NCBI RefSeq assembly: GCF_023515995.1
Contig: NZ_CP097320.1
Location: 4,154,001 to 4,218,000 of the forward strand
DNA length: 64,000 nt
Source of the DNA: Candidatus Mycobacterium methanotrophicum
Lineage (GTDB): Bacteria > Actinomycetota > Actinomycetes > Mycobacteriales > Mycobacteriaceae
Direction of reading: 5' to 3'
Part shown: piece by piece, positions 1 through 8,306 of the stretch
How positions within the stretch are numbered: the stretch's first letter is position 1
Layout of the letters: every line of letters begins with the position of its first letter
The notes under the pieces: generated by a model
What the model saw: the letters and a program-made list of their open reading frames with translations, nothing else
The model's database searches: none
What the model was told of the DNA's origin: nothing
Position numbers and translations under genes: made by a program

Positions 1-258
1 CGGGTAGGTGTCCAGATCTTCGTCGGCGCCGAATTGCAGCGGGTTGACGAAGATCGACACCACCACCACCGAGCCGGGCACCCGTTTGGCGGCCCGCACG
101 AGGGCCAGGTGCCCGTCGTGCAGCGCGCCCATGGTCGGCACCAACATCACCCGCCGACCGGTGTGGCGCAGCGCGCGGCTGACCTCGCCGACATCGCTGG
201 GGCCCGAATAGACGTTGAGTTCGCCGGCATTGAACTTCGACGCCATGTTGTCCGTCAT
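1..258 (-). CDS. panC: Pantothenate synthetase, N-terminal part (runs off the window)
   Basis: Condenses pantoate with beta-alanine using ATP, the last step of pantothenate (vitamin B5) synthesis in the cytoplasm. Only the first 86 codons lie in the window. The N-terminus shows the mycobacterial PanC pattern: GELNVYS, then VMLVPTMGALHDGHLALVR with the ATP-binding GxLHxGH motif, then VSIFVNPLQFG. I chose the ATG at 256-258 because it overlaps the stop of the upstream DUF2520 gene as ATGA; an in-frame ATG four codons later is possible. Pantothenate feeds coenzyme A synthesis. The tight overlap suggests co-translation with the upstream gene. Confidence 0.95.
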   Translation of the reverse strand, partial: MTDNMASKFNAGELNVYSGPSDVGEVSRALRHTGRRVMLVPTMGALHDGHLALVRAAKRVPGSVVVVSIFVNPLQFGADEDLDTYP

Positions 259-1175
259 CGCGCCGAGCCCTGTAGGACCTGGAAGACTTCGGCCGGGGCG
301 TGCGCCCGCTCGGCCGTGCGCACGGCGTTCCCCCGATATGCCCGGGCCAGCTGCGGGTCGACGGACGCCAGCGCGCTCAGGTGATCGGCGACTGCGCCGG
401 CATCACCGCGCGCGACCGGGCCGGTGAGCGCCGCCTGCCCTCGTTGCAGGGTGTTCTCCAGCGCGGCGCGGGCCAGCGGCCCGAGTATCCGTTCGGCGAT
501 GCCGCCAGGCTGATCGTCGACCAGCTGCTGACCGAGGAGTTCGTTGCCCGACAGCGCAGCCCGCAACGCGTCCAGGGCGTCGGCGAGCACGGTGACGATG
601 TGGTTGCCGGCATGAGCCAGTGCAGCGTGATACAGGGTCCGCGCGTCCTCGCAAACTCCGAACGGCTCGCCGCCGATCTCTAGAACCAGCGATTGCGCGA
701 TCGCATATCCGACCTCGTCGGCCGCCGTGATCGCGAAGCAGGTGTCGGGCAGCCGGGAGATGTCCTCGTCGGAACCGGTGAACGTCATCGCCGGATGAAT
801 GGCCAGCGGAACGCAGTCCTGCCTGCTCAGCGGTGCCAATACGGCCACTCCGTTGACGCCGGAGGTGTGCGCGACGACGGTGCCCGGCCGCACTGCCGAG
901 GTGGCGGCCAACCCGGAAACCAGCGCGGCCAGCTCGGTGTCCGGTACGGCCAAAAGCAGCAGCTCTGCGTTGCCGGCAACGTCGGGTACCGGCGCTACCG
1001 GGGTGTCGGGCAACCAGCGTTCGGCACGCTGCCGCGATGCACGGGAGACAGCGCTGCAGGCCACCACGACATGGTCGACGCGTTCCAGCGCGACGCCCAA
1101 AGCCGTTCCGACGCGGCCGGCGGAGATGATCCCCACCTTGAGCCGGGCGGGACGCAATCCGTCGAACTGCACCAT
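255..1175 (-). CDS. Rossmann-like, DUF2520 protein (Rv3603c-like)
   Basis: A 306-residue cytoplasmic protein with an N-terminal dinucleotide-binding fold: VGIISAGRVGTALG near residues 14-27 is a GxGxxG-type loop. The C-terminal half is the helical DUF2520 region (YHAALAHAGNHIVTVLADAL). The overall build recalls ketopantoate or proline reductases, but no activity can be assigned from sequence. It sits directly upstream of panC with a 4-nt ATGA overlap, so a role connected with pantothenate synthesis is likely by context only. Starts with ATG at 1173-1175. Confidence 0.85.
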   Translation of the reverse strand: MVQFDGLRPARLKVGIISAGRVGTALGVALERVDHVVVACSAVSRASRQRAERWLPDTPVAPVPDVAGNAELLLLAVPDTELAALVSGLAATSAVRPGTVVAHTSGVNGVAVLAPLSRQDCVPLAIHPAMTFTGSDEDISRLPDTCFAITAADEVGYAIAQSLVLEIGGEPFGVCEDARTLYHAALAHAGNHIVTVLADALDALRAALSGNELLGQQLVDDQPGGIAERILGPLARAALENTLQRGQAALTGPVARGDAGAVADHLSALASVDPQLARAYRGNAVRTAERAHAPAEVFQVLQGSAR

Positions 1176-1287
1176 CGCAGACGACCCTCACAAGTCTGTT
1201 AATTCGTTCCAGTCCTGCTGTGCGGGTACCGGACGGTCGTTAAGACTCTACCCTTGCAACGGCCCGAATCGCGCTGTGGCGTTCGCC

Positions 1288-2619
1288 TCAGTCCTCGCGG
1301 CGCCGACGCCGGCCGCCGCCCGACGAGCTGGGTTGAAGCCGGGCCAGCAACTCCGCGACCGACTGGCCACCGGACGGCGGTGCATCGGTGTCCAACGCGT
1401 CGGTGCTGCGATGCCGCGCCGTGGGTGTCGGCGGCGGCGACATGGCCGGTTCCCGGTCAGCTGGTGACTGCGGCGACGGCGACATCGGCGGCGGTGGCGG
1501 CGACATCACCGGGGGCGGCGCCGCGGATCCACCGGTGTCGGGGCCCAAGTATGCGTCGGAGCCCGAGTATGCAGAGTCGTCAGCGGAATGCCGGGACCGC
1601 GGGCGCTGCCCCGTCTCGGCGATGCCGGAGTGCCGACCCCGCCGCTCGACCGGCGACGCCGACGCGGGTTCGCTCAGAGTGCTGTCGGCCGATTCGGCGA
1701 TCCAGTTGCCCCCGGCTGTTCCTGGCGGCAGCCGTTGTCCTTCGGAGCTGACCGGCTGCCAACCCGGCGCGATTTCTTCACGGCGGCGGGCCTCTGCGCC
1801 AGGCGCCGACCACTCGGGTTGCCGCTGCGCCCCGGTCGCCGGTGGCGTCCCCTGCGCGGGCCAGCCCGTGGGCGGCGTCGACTGGTCCTGGACGGCTTGG
1901 TCGTCGCGGCGCCGATACGTATCCCGGTCGGCTTCTGCCTCGCGAGCGCCGGCGGGCTGGTAGGCGTACGGCGCCACCTGGTAGCTATCGACGACCGGCT
2001 GCCGCAGCGGTGGGACCAGCGGCTCCTCCGGCACGTCGATGATCGAGCTGTCGTCGACCCGCCGAGGCTCTTCGGCGCGCACCGAGGTGACGCGGTTGAC
2101 CCGCTCACGAGCGCTTTCGTGTTCCGTGTCCCAGTCGCTGTAGCCCCGCACGGTCCTGCGCTCGGTCTCCAGTGCCGGCAGTTCGCTTAGTTCGGCGTCG
2201 AACAAAATCTCCAGGTTGGTGCGCAGGGCGGCCAACTCCGCCCGCAACACTGAGACCTCGTCTGCGGACTGTGCGCGCAATTCGCTGGCCAGCTCGCGAC
2301 GCAGCTGAGACTCGACGGTCAACTCGTACTCGCGGCGGGCCGAGATTTCGCGGTCCAGTTGCAGGTCGTAAACCAGCTTCAGGTCGCGCGCCCGCGCTTG
2401 ATCGACGTCGCTTTGCCGGCGGTAGATCACCGACACAAACGCAGCGACGACGGCAGCCCATAGAGCCAGGATCACGGCGAGCCTGAGAAGCTCCGCCCGG
2501 TTGGTGAAAACCAGCGCAGAACTGGCGCCGATTGCGAGCACCAGCAACGCCGTCAGCAGTGCCCAACCCGGTCTGCGCCCGCCGCGCCGAACCCGGGCGC
2601 CGCGGGACTGATCGGTCAT
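1288..2619 (-). CDS. Ala/Pro/Arg-rich membrane protein (Rv3604c-like)
   Basis: About 443 residues. After a basic N-terminus there are two hydrophobic segments (WALLTALLVLAIGASSALVF and LAVILALWAAVVAAFVSVIY), then a charged stretch that looks like a coiled coil (roughly residues 70-140, DRE/ELR-rich). The long C-terminal tail is disordered and rich in Pro, Ser and Arg. I chose the ATG at 2617-2619 (MTDQSRGAR); the open frame extends 9 codons further. It is the usual neighbour of the folate and pantothenate genes in mycobacteria. No enzymatic motif is visible. Function unknown; a membrane scaffold is only a guess from the architecture. Confidence 0.8.
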   Translation of the reverse strand: MTDQSRGARVRRGGRRPGWALLTALLVLAIGASSALVFTNRAELLRLAVILALWAAVVAAFVSVIYRRQSDVDQARARDLKLVYDLQLDREISARREYELTVESQLRRELASELRAQSADEVSVLRAELAALRTNLEILFDAELSELPALETERRTVRGYSDWDTEHESARERVNRVTSVRAEEPRRVDDSSIIDVPEEPLVPPLRQPVVDSYQVAPYAYQPAGAREAEADRDTYRRRDDQAVQDQSTPPTGWPAQGTPPATGAQRQPEWSAPGAEARRREEIAPGWQPVSSEGQRLPPGTAGGNWIAESADSTLSEPASASPVERRGRHSGIAETGQRPRSRHSADDSAYSGSDAYLGPDTGGSAAPPPVMSPPPPPMSPSPQSPADREPAMSPPPTPTARHRSTDALDTDAPPSGGQSVAELLARLQPSSSGGGRRRRRED

Positions 2620-2704
2620 GGCCCGACTGTACCGGCCCGAGGTCACTCCGGTGTCGCCGTGCTCCGGCGATTCTCACCTGGGCTAATTGCGCCACCGAGC
2701 CAAG

Positions 2705-3181
2705 CTAATTTTCCGCACCCTCGCCGTGCTCGCTCGGATCCTGGGGCGACTTGCAGCAATGTTGCAGCCACAGCCCAGCAACCAGCAAAGCCAGCGCACT
2801 GGCGGCCGCTACCGCTGTGCCGGTGACGTCTTCGCCAGCTACCCTCAACCACGATCGCCGCGGCAGCAGGTACACCAGGACACCGACCCACCAACCCAGC
2901 GCCAACGCGCCCACCCAGGCGGACGCTTTGGCGATGACCAGGCTGCGCGCCACCGATAGCGGATGCAGCCGGCCGGGCCCGTCGCCGATCTCGCCGTCGC
3001 CGATTTTGGTCCGGACATAACGCGCCCACGCGGCCTCGGCGACCCCCCCGGCACCCAGTGACAGACCCGTCCAGATGGTGATCGGCGGAAACCACCGGTA
3101 CAGCAAGACGACCAGCAGGTATCCGACCACCGCGGTGCCGATCACCGCGGCCGTCAGGTCACGTTTCCTGGTCGGGCCCAT
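2705..3181 (-). CDS. DUF3180 membrane protein (Rv3605c-like)
   Basis: A 158-residue integral membrane protein with about four hydrophobic helices (AAVIGTAVVGYLLVVLLY; ITIWTGLSLGAGGVAEAAW; ASAWVGALALGWWVGVLVYL; AVAAASALALLVAGLWL). It begins MGPTRKRDLTAAV. The ATG at 3179-3181 overlaps the folK stop as ATGA, which decides the start over a longer open frame. DUF3180 proteins follow folK in actinobacterial folate operons; the link to folate metabolism is positional. Function unknown. Confidence 0.85.
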   Translation of the reverse strand: MGPTRKRDLTAAVIGTAVVGYLLVVLLYRWFPPITIWTGLSLGAGGVAEAAWARYVRTKIGDGEIGDGPGRLHPLSVARSLVIAKASAWVGALALGWWVGVLVYLLPRRSWLRVAGEDVTGTAVAAASALALLVAGLWLQHCCKSPQDPSEHGEGAEN

Positions 3182-3729
3182 CAGGTTTCCGGGGTTTCGC
3201 CTCGCGGTTCGAGCACCAGCCCGGTCAGCTGCACACCAGCCCGGTCGGCCACGTCCAGCTGGGCGAGCAACTTTGCGACAGGCTGCTTTCCGCCGGTCAC
3301 CGTCAGCTGCGCGGCCGGGTCCACTGCCAGCCATGGAATCATCACGAAGGCCCGCAGATGAGCCAGCGGATGCGGCAGCCTCAGACCGTTCTCTAGCGAG
3401 ATCACGTCGGTCTCTCCGGCCGCCGACGTCTCATAGCAGCTGATCAAGTCCACATCGAGCGTGCGCGGCCCCCAACGCTGTCCGCGAACTCGATCGGCGG
3501 CCTGCTCCATCTCCTGCGCCCAGCGCAACCAACCACGTCCGTCGAGCGTCGGGTCCTCGGCGATCACCACCGCGTTGAGAAACGGGCCCTGCTCGACGCC
3601 GCCCCAGGCCGCCGTCTCATAAACTCCAGAGACCGCTCGCACCGCCGACCCCAGCCGGTCGAGCACCGACTGTAGCCACGCTAACCGGTCACCGATGTTG
3701 GACCCGATGGACAGCACCACGCGAGTCAT
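3181..3729 (-). CDS. folK: 6-hydroxymethyl-7,8-dihydropterin pyrophosphokinase
   Basis: Transfers pyrophosphate from ATP to 6-hydroxymethyl-dihydropterin, giving the substrate of FolP. 182 residues, normal for the family. Seen: N-terminal VVLSIGSNIGDR, the QGPFLNAV segment, and the ATP-binding WGPRTLDVDLIS with the conserved D-x-D. LPHPLAHLRAFVMIPW follows. I chose ATG at 3727-3729 (MTRVVLS); the seven extra codons upstream are not typical of the family. It lies after folB, separated by about 106 bp holding a GC-rich repeat, and overlaps the following DUF3180 gene by 4 nt. Confidence 0.95.
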   Translation of the reverse strand: MTRVVLSIGSNIGDRLAWLQSVLDRLGSAVRAVSGVYETAAWGGVEQGPFLNAVVIAEDPTLDGRGWLRWAQEMEQAADRVRGQRWGPRTLDVDLISCYETSAAGETDVISLENGLRLPHPLAHLRAFVMIPWLAVDPAAQLTVTGGKQPVAKLLAQLDVADRAGVQLTGLVLEPRGETPET

Positions 3730-3753
3730 TTGCGCCCCTCTCCCCCGCAAGCG

Positions 3754-3784
3754 GGTGGGGGTGCCCCCAGCCGCGCAGCGGCGA
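3754..3784. repeat. Dispersed intergenic GC-rich repeat, copy 1
   Basis: The folB-folK gap carries GGTGGGGGTGCCCCCAGC followed by CGCGCAGCGGCGA, itself containing short inverted repeats. A near copy is at 39146-39177 (GGTGGGGGTACCTCCCAGC, then CGCGAAGCGGTGA). Two copies about 35 kb apart in gene gaps suggest a dispersed mycobacterial repeat family. Confidence 0.6.
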
Positions 3785-3835
3785 GGGGGCGTGCCCCCAC
3801 CTCATCGCTCAGTGCCAATTCGTCGCCGACGCGAC

Positions 3836-4237
3836 TCATAGGCCCCCTCCGGCCGGAACAACCGGTCCGCGGCCCCAGCGCCGCGACCGTCGGGCCACCA
3901 CCGCCACGTCGCCGAAGGTCTGCGGAATCGGAGCGTGCGGCTTGTGTACCGTCACCTCGACAGCGTGTACGCGCATGTCTTTCATCACGTCCTCGGCGAT
4001 CTCCCCGGCGACCGTTTCGATCAAATTTCGGGCCGGCCCGGCGATGATAGCGGCCGCTCGATTAGCGAGGCTCCCGTAGTCATAGGTGTCTGCCAAGTCG
4101 TCGCTTGCCGCGGCGTCCACCAGGTCGATCCAGACCGTGATATCGACAACAAAATCTTGACCGTCGGCACGCTCATGGTTGAAGACACCGTGTCGGCCGC
4201 GAACAGCCAAGCCGCGCAACTCAATTCGGTCAGCCAT
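3836..4237 (-). CDS. folB: 7,8-dihydroneopterin aldolase
   Basis: Cleaves dihydroneopterin to 6-hydroxymethyl-dihydropterin and glycolaldehyde. 133 residues, the family size. Starts MADRIELRGLAVRGRHGVF, the classic beginning with the GxxGV motif; DFVVDITVWIDL and VEVTVHKPHAPIPQTFGDV are the conserved strands, with the Lys-Pro-x-Ala-P motif near the C-terminus. The ATG at 4235-4237 overlaps the end of folP by 8 bp, which fits the tight folE-folP-folB order and excludes the much longer open frame. Confidence 0.95.
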   Translation of the reverse strand: MADRIELRGLAVRGRHGVFNHERADGQDFVVDITVWIDLVDAAASDDLADTYDYGSLANRAAAIIAGPARNLIETVAGEIAEDVMKDMRVHAVEVTVHKPHAPIPQTFGDVAVVARRSRRWGRGPVVPAGGGL

Positions 4238-5072
4238 CAGATCCGACCGCTCCGGCTTTTGTCCACGCGTCGACGACGCGCAGCGCGTCGATCGAGGCCC
4301 GCACGTCGTGCACCCGCACTCCCCAAGCGCCATGCAGCGCGGACAACGCCGAAACCACCGCGGTAGCCGTCTCACGCCCGTCGGGTGGCCGCACCGCACC
4401 GTCGTGACCGGCCAACAAGGTGCCGAGGAACCGTTTCCGCGACGCCCCGACCAGAACCGGGACGCCGGTGGCCACCAACTCCGGCAAGGCATGCAGCAAT
4501 GCCCAATTATGCTGGCCGGTCTTGGCGAATCCGAGACCGGGGTCGATGACAAGCTTTGTCGGATCCACGCCGGCGGCAACCGCGTCGTCGACACTGGCGA
4601 GCAACTCGGCGCGCACTTCGGCCACCACATCGCGGTAGCGGGGCACGTCGTGGGGACGATCGACCGATACCGATCGCCAATGCATCAACACCCAAGGCAC
4701 ACCGGCTTCGACGAGCAGGCCGGCCATTCCCGCATCGGCGCGTCCACCGGACACGTCGTTGACCATCTGAGCGCCGTTTTCCAGCGCCGCACGCGCCACG
4801 CCCGCGTGCACGGTATCGATGCTGACCGTAATGCCTTGTGACGCCAACTCTTTGACGACAGGAACGACGCGGGCGGTCTCCACGCCGGGTTCGATTCGGA
4901 CCGCGCCGGGCCGGGTCGACTCTCCCCCCACGTCGATGATCGCCGCCCCGTTAGCCGCTAATGCCAGGCCGTGCTCAACGGCGCGGTCAGCGTCCAGGTA
5001 GTGCCCGCCATCCGAGAACGAGTCGCCGGTGACGTTCACCACCCCCATGACTTTGACCCGCGTCGTGCTCAC
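4230..5072 (-). CDS. folP: Dihydropteroate synthase
   Basis: Joins p-aminobenzoate to 6-hydroxymethyl-dihydropterin pyrophosphate; it is the sulfonamide target. 280 residues. Seen: VMGVVNVTGDSFSDGG (residues 8-23), IIDVGGESTRPG (about 45-56), the SIDT strand, NDVSGG and the conserved KxR loop VGASRKRFLG. The start is GTG at 5070-5072, overlapping the folE stop as GTGA. With folE, folB and folK it makes a complete pterin branch in one operon. This is the canonical folP1 type. Confidence 0.96.
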   Translation of the reverse strand: MSTTRVKVMGVVNVTGDSFSDGGHYLDADRAVEHGLALAANGAAIIDVGGESTRPGAVRIEPGVETARVVPVVKELASQGITVSIDTVHAGVARAALENGAQMVNDVSGGRADAGMAGLLVEAGVPWVLMHWRSVSVDRPHDVPRYRDVVAEVRAELLASVDDAVAAGVDPTKLVIDPGLGFAKTGQHNWALLHALPELVATGVPVLVGASRKRFLGTLLAGHDGAVRPPDGRETATAVVSALSALHGAWGVRVHDVRASIDALRVVDAWTKAGAVGSDG

Positions 5073-5686
5073 TTTCGCAAGATCAGTTCGAGCGCCTCAG
5101 CTCGACATGCGTCGTCAGACTTGAACTGTCCACGCACTGCTGACGTGGTGGTAACAGCTCCTGGCTTGCGCACCCCGCGCATCGACATGCACAGGTGTTC
5201 GGCTTGGATCACGACGATGACCCCGCGTGGGTCGAGCTTGCGCATCAAGGCGTCGGCGATCTGGGCCGTCAGCCGCTCCTGCAACTGCGGCCGCTTAGCG
5301 TACAGGTCGACCAGCCGCGCAATCTTGGACAATCCGGTGACCCGGCCGTCGCGGCCGGGGATGTAGCCCACATGCGCAACGCCATGGAACGCCACCAGGT
5401 GGTGTTCACAGGTGGAATAGAGCGGAATCTGGTTGATCATCACCAACTCGTCGTGCTGCTCGTCGAATGTGGTGTCCAGCACCGTGTCCGGATCGGTGTA
5501 CAGCCCGGCGAACATCTCGCGGTAACTGCGCGCGACGCGGGCGGGAGTGTCTTGCAGACCGTGTCGATCCGGGTCGTCCCCGATCGCATACAGCAGCTCA
5601 CGGATCGCGGCCTCGACGCGCGCCTGGTCAAAGACCGGGGTGCTCAGGGTCACAGTTCGAGAATTCGGCTGTGCTGTTGAAACCAT
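5069..5686 (-). CDS. folE: GTP cyclohydrolase I
   Basis: Opens the GTP ring to dihydroneopterin triphosphate, the first committed step of folate synthesis. 205 residues. Zinc-site residues are visible: STCEHHLVAFHG (Cys and His near 93-96) and EHLCMSMRGVRKPG (second Cys near 166). DTPARVARSYREMFAG and LSKIARLVDLYAKRPQLQER are typical of the family. ATG at 5684-5686. It is the first folate gene downstream of ftsH (15-bp gap) and overlaps folP by 4 nt. Confidence 0.97.
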   Translation of the reverse strand: MVSTAQPNSRTVTLSTPVFDQARVEAAIRELLYAIGDDPDRHGLQDTPARVARSYREMFAGLYTDPDTVLDTTFDEQHDELVMINQIPLYSTCEHHLVAFHGVAHVGYIPGRDGRVTGLSKIARLVDLYAKRPQLQERLTAQIADALMRKLDPRGVIVVIQAEHLCMSMRGVRKPGAVTTTSAVRGQFKSDDACRAEALELILRK

Positions 5687-5701
5687 GGGTGCCCCGTTCG
5701 T

Positions 5702-8050
5702 TCAGCCGTGCGCCGGCGGGTTGGACCGGCTCGGGTCGCCGCCCGGCGGGTCGACGGGCTGGCCGGACTCCGGTGCGGGTGCAGCAGGAGGCGGATACGG
5801 CGGATAGGGGGGGTAAGGCTGGCCCGGGGCACCCGCGTAGTGGTGCGGTGGCTGCGGCCAACGTGGCGGCGGCGGAGATTGCGGTGGGTACCAGTAGCCC
5901 GGCTGTTGCTGCGGTGGCCAGCCGGGAGCGTGCCAGCCCGCCGGTGCACCGTAGTCGGGTTGGGTCGAGTTGTGCGGTGCGGCACCCTGCCTTTCGCCGG
6001 GGCCGTGTGGCGCACCGTGCGAACCGTTGGCGCCGTTTTTCGCTCGTTCGGCCTCGGCCTGTGCGGCATCTTGCGACGCCGCCGCGATGGCGGCCTTGAA
6101 CGCGGGCTCGGGTGTCGGCTTGGGCCACGGCTCGCCGCGCTCGATGGCCAGCTCGCCCGGCGTCTTGATCGGCGGCTTGTCGGACGGGACGCGGCCGCCG
6201 AAGTCGTCGAACATTGTCAGCCGGGGCCGCTTTTCGACGTCGGCAAAGATCGCCTCCAACTCGACACGGTGCAGCGTTTCCCTCTCCAGCAGTTCACCGG
6301 CCAGGGTGTCGAGCACATCACGGTATGCGGTAAGGATCTCCCAGGCCTCGGTGTGCGCGGCCTCGATCAGCTTGCGGACTTCGTCATCGATATCGCGCGC
6401 GACCTCATGGGAGTAATCCGGCGCAGTGCCCATGGTCCTGCCCAAGAACGGGTCGCCGTGTTCGGTGCCGTACTTGACTGCGCCGAGCTTGGAACTCATC
6501 CCGTATTCGGTCACCATCGAGCGAGCTACCTTGGTGGCTTTCTCGATGTCGGATACCGCACCAGTGGTCGGTTCCCGGAACACCAATTCCTCGGCGGCGC
6601 GGCCACCCATCGCGAATACCAGTTGCGCGATCATTTCCGACCGGGTCAACATCCCCTTGTCGTCCTCTGGAACCGACACCGCATGACCGCCGGTACGTCC
6701 TCTGGCCAGGATGGTCACCTTGTAAATCGGCTCGATATCGGGCATCGCCCAGGCGGCTAGCGTGTGCCCGCCCTCGTGGTAGGCAGTGATCTTCTTTTCC
6801 AGTTCGCTGATGACGCGCCCTTTGCGGCGCGGCCCGCCGATCACCCGGTCCACGGACTCCTCGAGGGCAGCCGCTGTGATCACCGTGCCGTTCTCACGCG
6901 CGGTCAACAAGGCCGCTTCGTTGATGACGTTCGCCAGGTCAGCACCGGACATCCCGACGGTGCGTTTGGCCAACCCGTCCAGATCGGCGTCGGGGGCCAT
7001 CGGCTTGCCCTTGGCGTGCACGTGCAGGATCGCCTTGCGACCGGTGATGTCGGGATTGGACACCGGGATCTGCCGGTCGAAGCGGCCGGGCCGCAGCAGG
7101 GCCGGATCGAGAATGTCCGGCCGGTTGGTGGCCGCGATCAAGATGACCCCGGCCCGCGGGTCGAAGCCGTCCATCTCGACCAGCAACTGGTTCAGCGTCT
7201 GCTCGCGCTCGTCGTGGCCGCCGCCGAGCCCGGCGCCACGCTGGCGCCCCACCGCGTCGATCTCGTCGACAAAGATGATGCACGGGTTGTTCTGCTTGGC
7301 CTGCTCGAACAGGTCACGGACGCGGGATGCGCCGACGCCGACGAACATCTCGACGAAATCCGACCCGGAGATCGTGAAGAACGGGACGCCCGCCTCTCCC
7401 GCTACCGCGCGGGCCAACAGCGTCTTACCTGTTCCCGGCGGCCCGTAGAGCAACACGCCCTTGGGAATCTTGGCGCCCAACGCCTGGTACCGGCCGGGGT
7501 TTTGCAGGAAGTCCTTGATCTCGTAGAGCTCTTCGACCGCCTCGTCGACGCCGGCGACGTCGCCGAATGTTGTCTTGGGCATGTCCTTGGAGAGCTGCTT
7601 GGCCCGCGATTTGCCGAAGCCGAAGCCCATCCGGGCGCCGCCCTGCATGCGGGAAAACATCACGAACAAACCGACCAAGAGCAGCAACGGCAGCACGTAG
7701 ATCAGCAGCGAACCCAAGATATTGCCCTGGTTGACGACGGTGCTGACCTGGGCGCCTTTGCTCGTCAACGACTCGAACAACGGAACCGCGTAACCGGTCG
7801 GGTACTTGGTGATGATTTTGTCGGACCCGTCGGTGCCGCTGCTGGCGCTTTTCAGCACTATCCGCACCTGCTGTTCGCGATCGTCGATCTGCGCACTCTT
7901 GACGTTGCCGGCCTTGATCTGGGCGATCGCCACAGAGGTGTCGACGGGCTTATAGCCGCGCGTGTCATCGCCGAAGTAGAAGAATGACCAACCAAGCAGC
8001 AGCACGACAGCAATCGCCGTGAGCGTGCGGATCACGTTTTTCCGGTTCAT
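5702..8050 (-). CDS. ftsH: ATP-dependent membrane zinc metalloprotease FtsH
   Basis: Membrane-anchored AAA+ protease that extracts and degrades membrane and regulatory proteins. 782 residues. TM1 is about residues 7-26 and TM2 about 111-133 with a periplasmic domain between them. Walker A is GPPGTGKT (203-210), Walker B IIFVDEIDAVG, SRH near RPGRFDRQIPV. The zinc motif HEGGH is at 425-429 with the third ligand in the SDIEKA helix. The C-terminal 120 residues are a Pro/Gly/Tyr-rich tail typical of mycobacterial FtsH. ATG at 8048-8050 (MNRKNVIRTL) is chosen over an open frame running 106 codons further. ephA is divergent, 256 bp away. Confidence 0.97.
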   Translation of the reverse strand: MNRKNVIRTLTAIAVVLLLGWSFFYFGDDTRGYKPVDTSVAIAQIKAGNVKSAQIDDREQQVRIVLKSASSGTDGSDKIITKYPTGYAVPLFESLTSKGAQVSTVVNQGNILGSLLIYVLPLLLLVGLFVMFSRMQGGARMGFGFGKSRAKQLSKDMPKTTFGDVAGVDEAVEELYEIKDFLQNPGRYQALGAKIPKGVLLYGPPGTGKTLLARAVAGEAGVPFFTISGSDFVEMFVGVGASRVRDLFEQAKQNNPCIIFVDEIDAVGRQRGAGLGGGHDEREQTLNQLLVEMDGFDPRAGVILIAATNRPDILDPALLRPGRFDRQIPVSNPDITGRKAILHVHAKGKPMAPDADLDGLAKRTVGMSGADLANVINEAALLTARENGTVITAAALEESVDRVIGGPRRKGRVISELEKKITAYHEGGHTLAAWAMPDIEPIYKVTILARGRTGGHAVSVPEDDKGMLTRSEMIAQLVFAMGGRAAEELVFREPTTGAVSDIEKATKVARSMVTEYGMSSKLGAVKYGTEHGDPFLGRTMGTAPDYSHEVARDIDDEVRKLIEAAHTEAWEILTAYRDVLDTLAGELLERETLHRVELEAIFADVEKRPRLTMFDDFGGRVPSDKPPIKTPGELAIERGEPWPKPTPEPAFKAAIAAASQDAAQAEAERAKNGANGSHGAPHGPGERQGAAPHNSTQPDYGAPAGWHAPGWPPQQQPGYWYPPQSPPPPRWPQPPHHYAGAPGQPYPPYPPYPPPAAPAPESGQPVDPPGGDPSRSNPPAHG

Positions 8051-8306
8051 CGATCGTCGGCCGCCGCCGGCCAGGTCCTTCCGATACACGCAGCTGGAAT
8101 AGTCCAGGGTACCGTCCCGTGGAGATCGCGAGTTCAGCGCGGCCGAACGCAGCGGTCGCCAATAGACGGAAATCATGCCGTTTCGATCTGCCGTAAAAAC
8201 AACGAAGGGCAGTTCCCGACCATTTTCATCGCCGGTGTCAATCACCGGCGGGACTCGACTGCCGAACACCTTTCGGGCCGACCCCGGGGTGTGCTTTGGT
8301 GAGACG

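Noticed and set aside
6764..7987. Long plus-strand open frame (407 codons) inside ftsH
   Set aside because: It is the antisense shadow of the FtsH AAA+ domain; residues are His/Arg/Gln-rich without any domain, as expected from reversed GC-rich codons.
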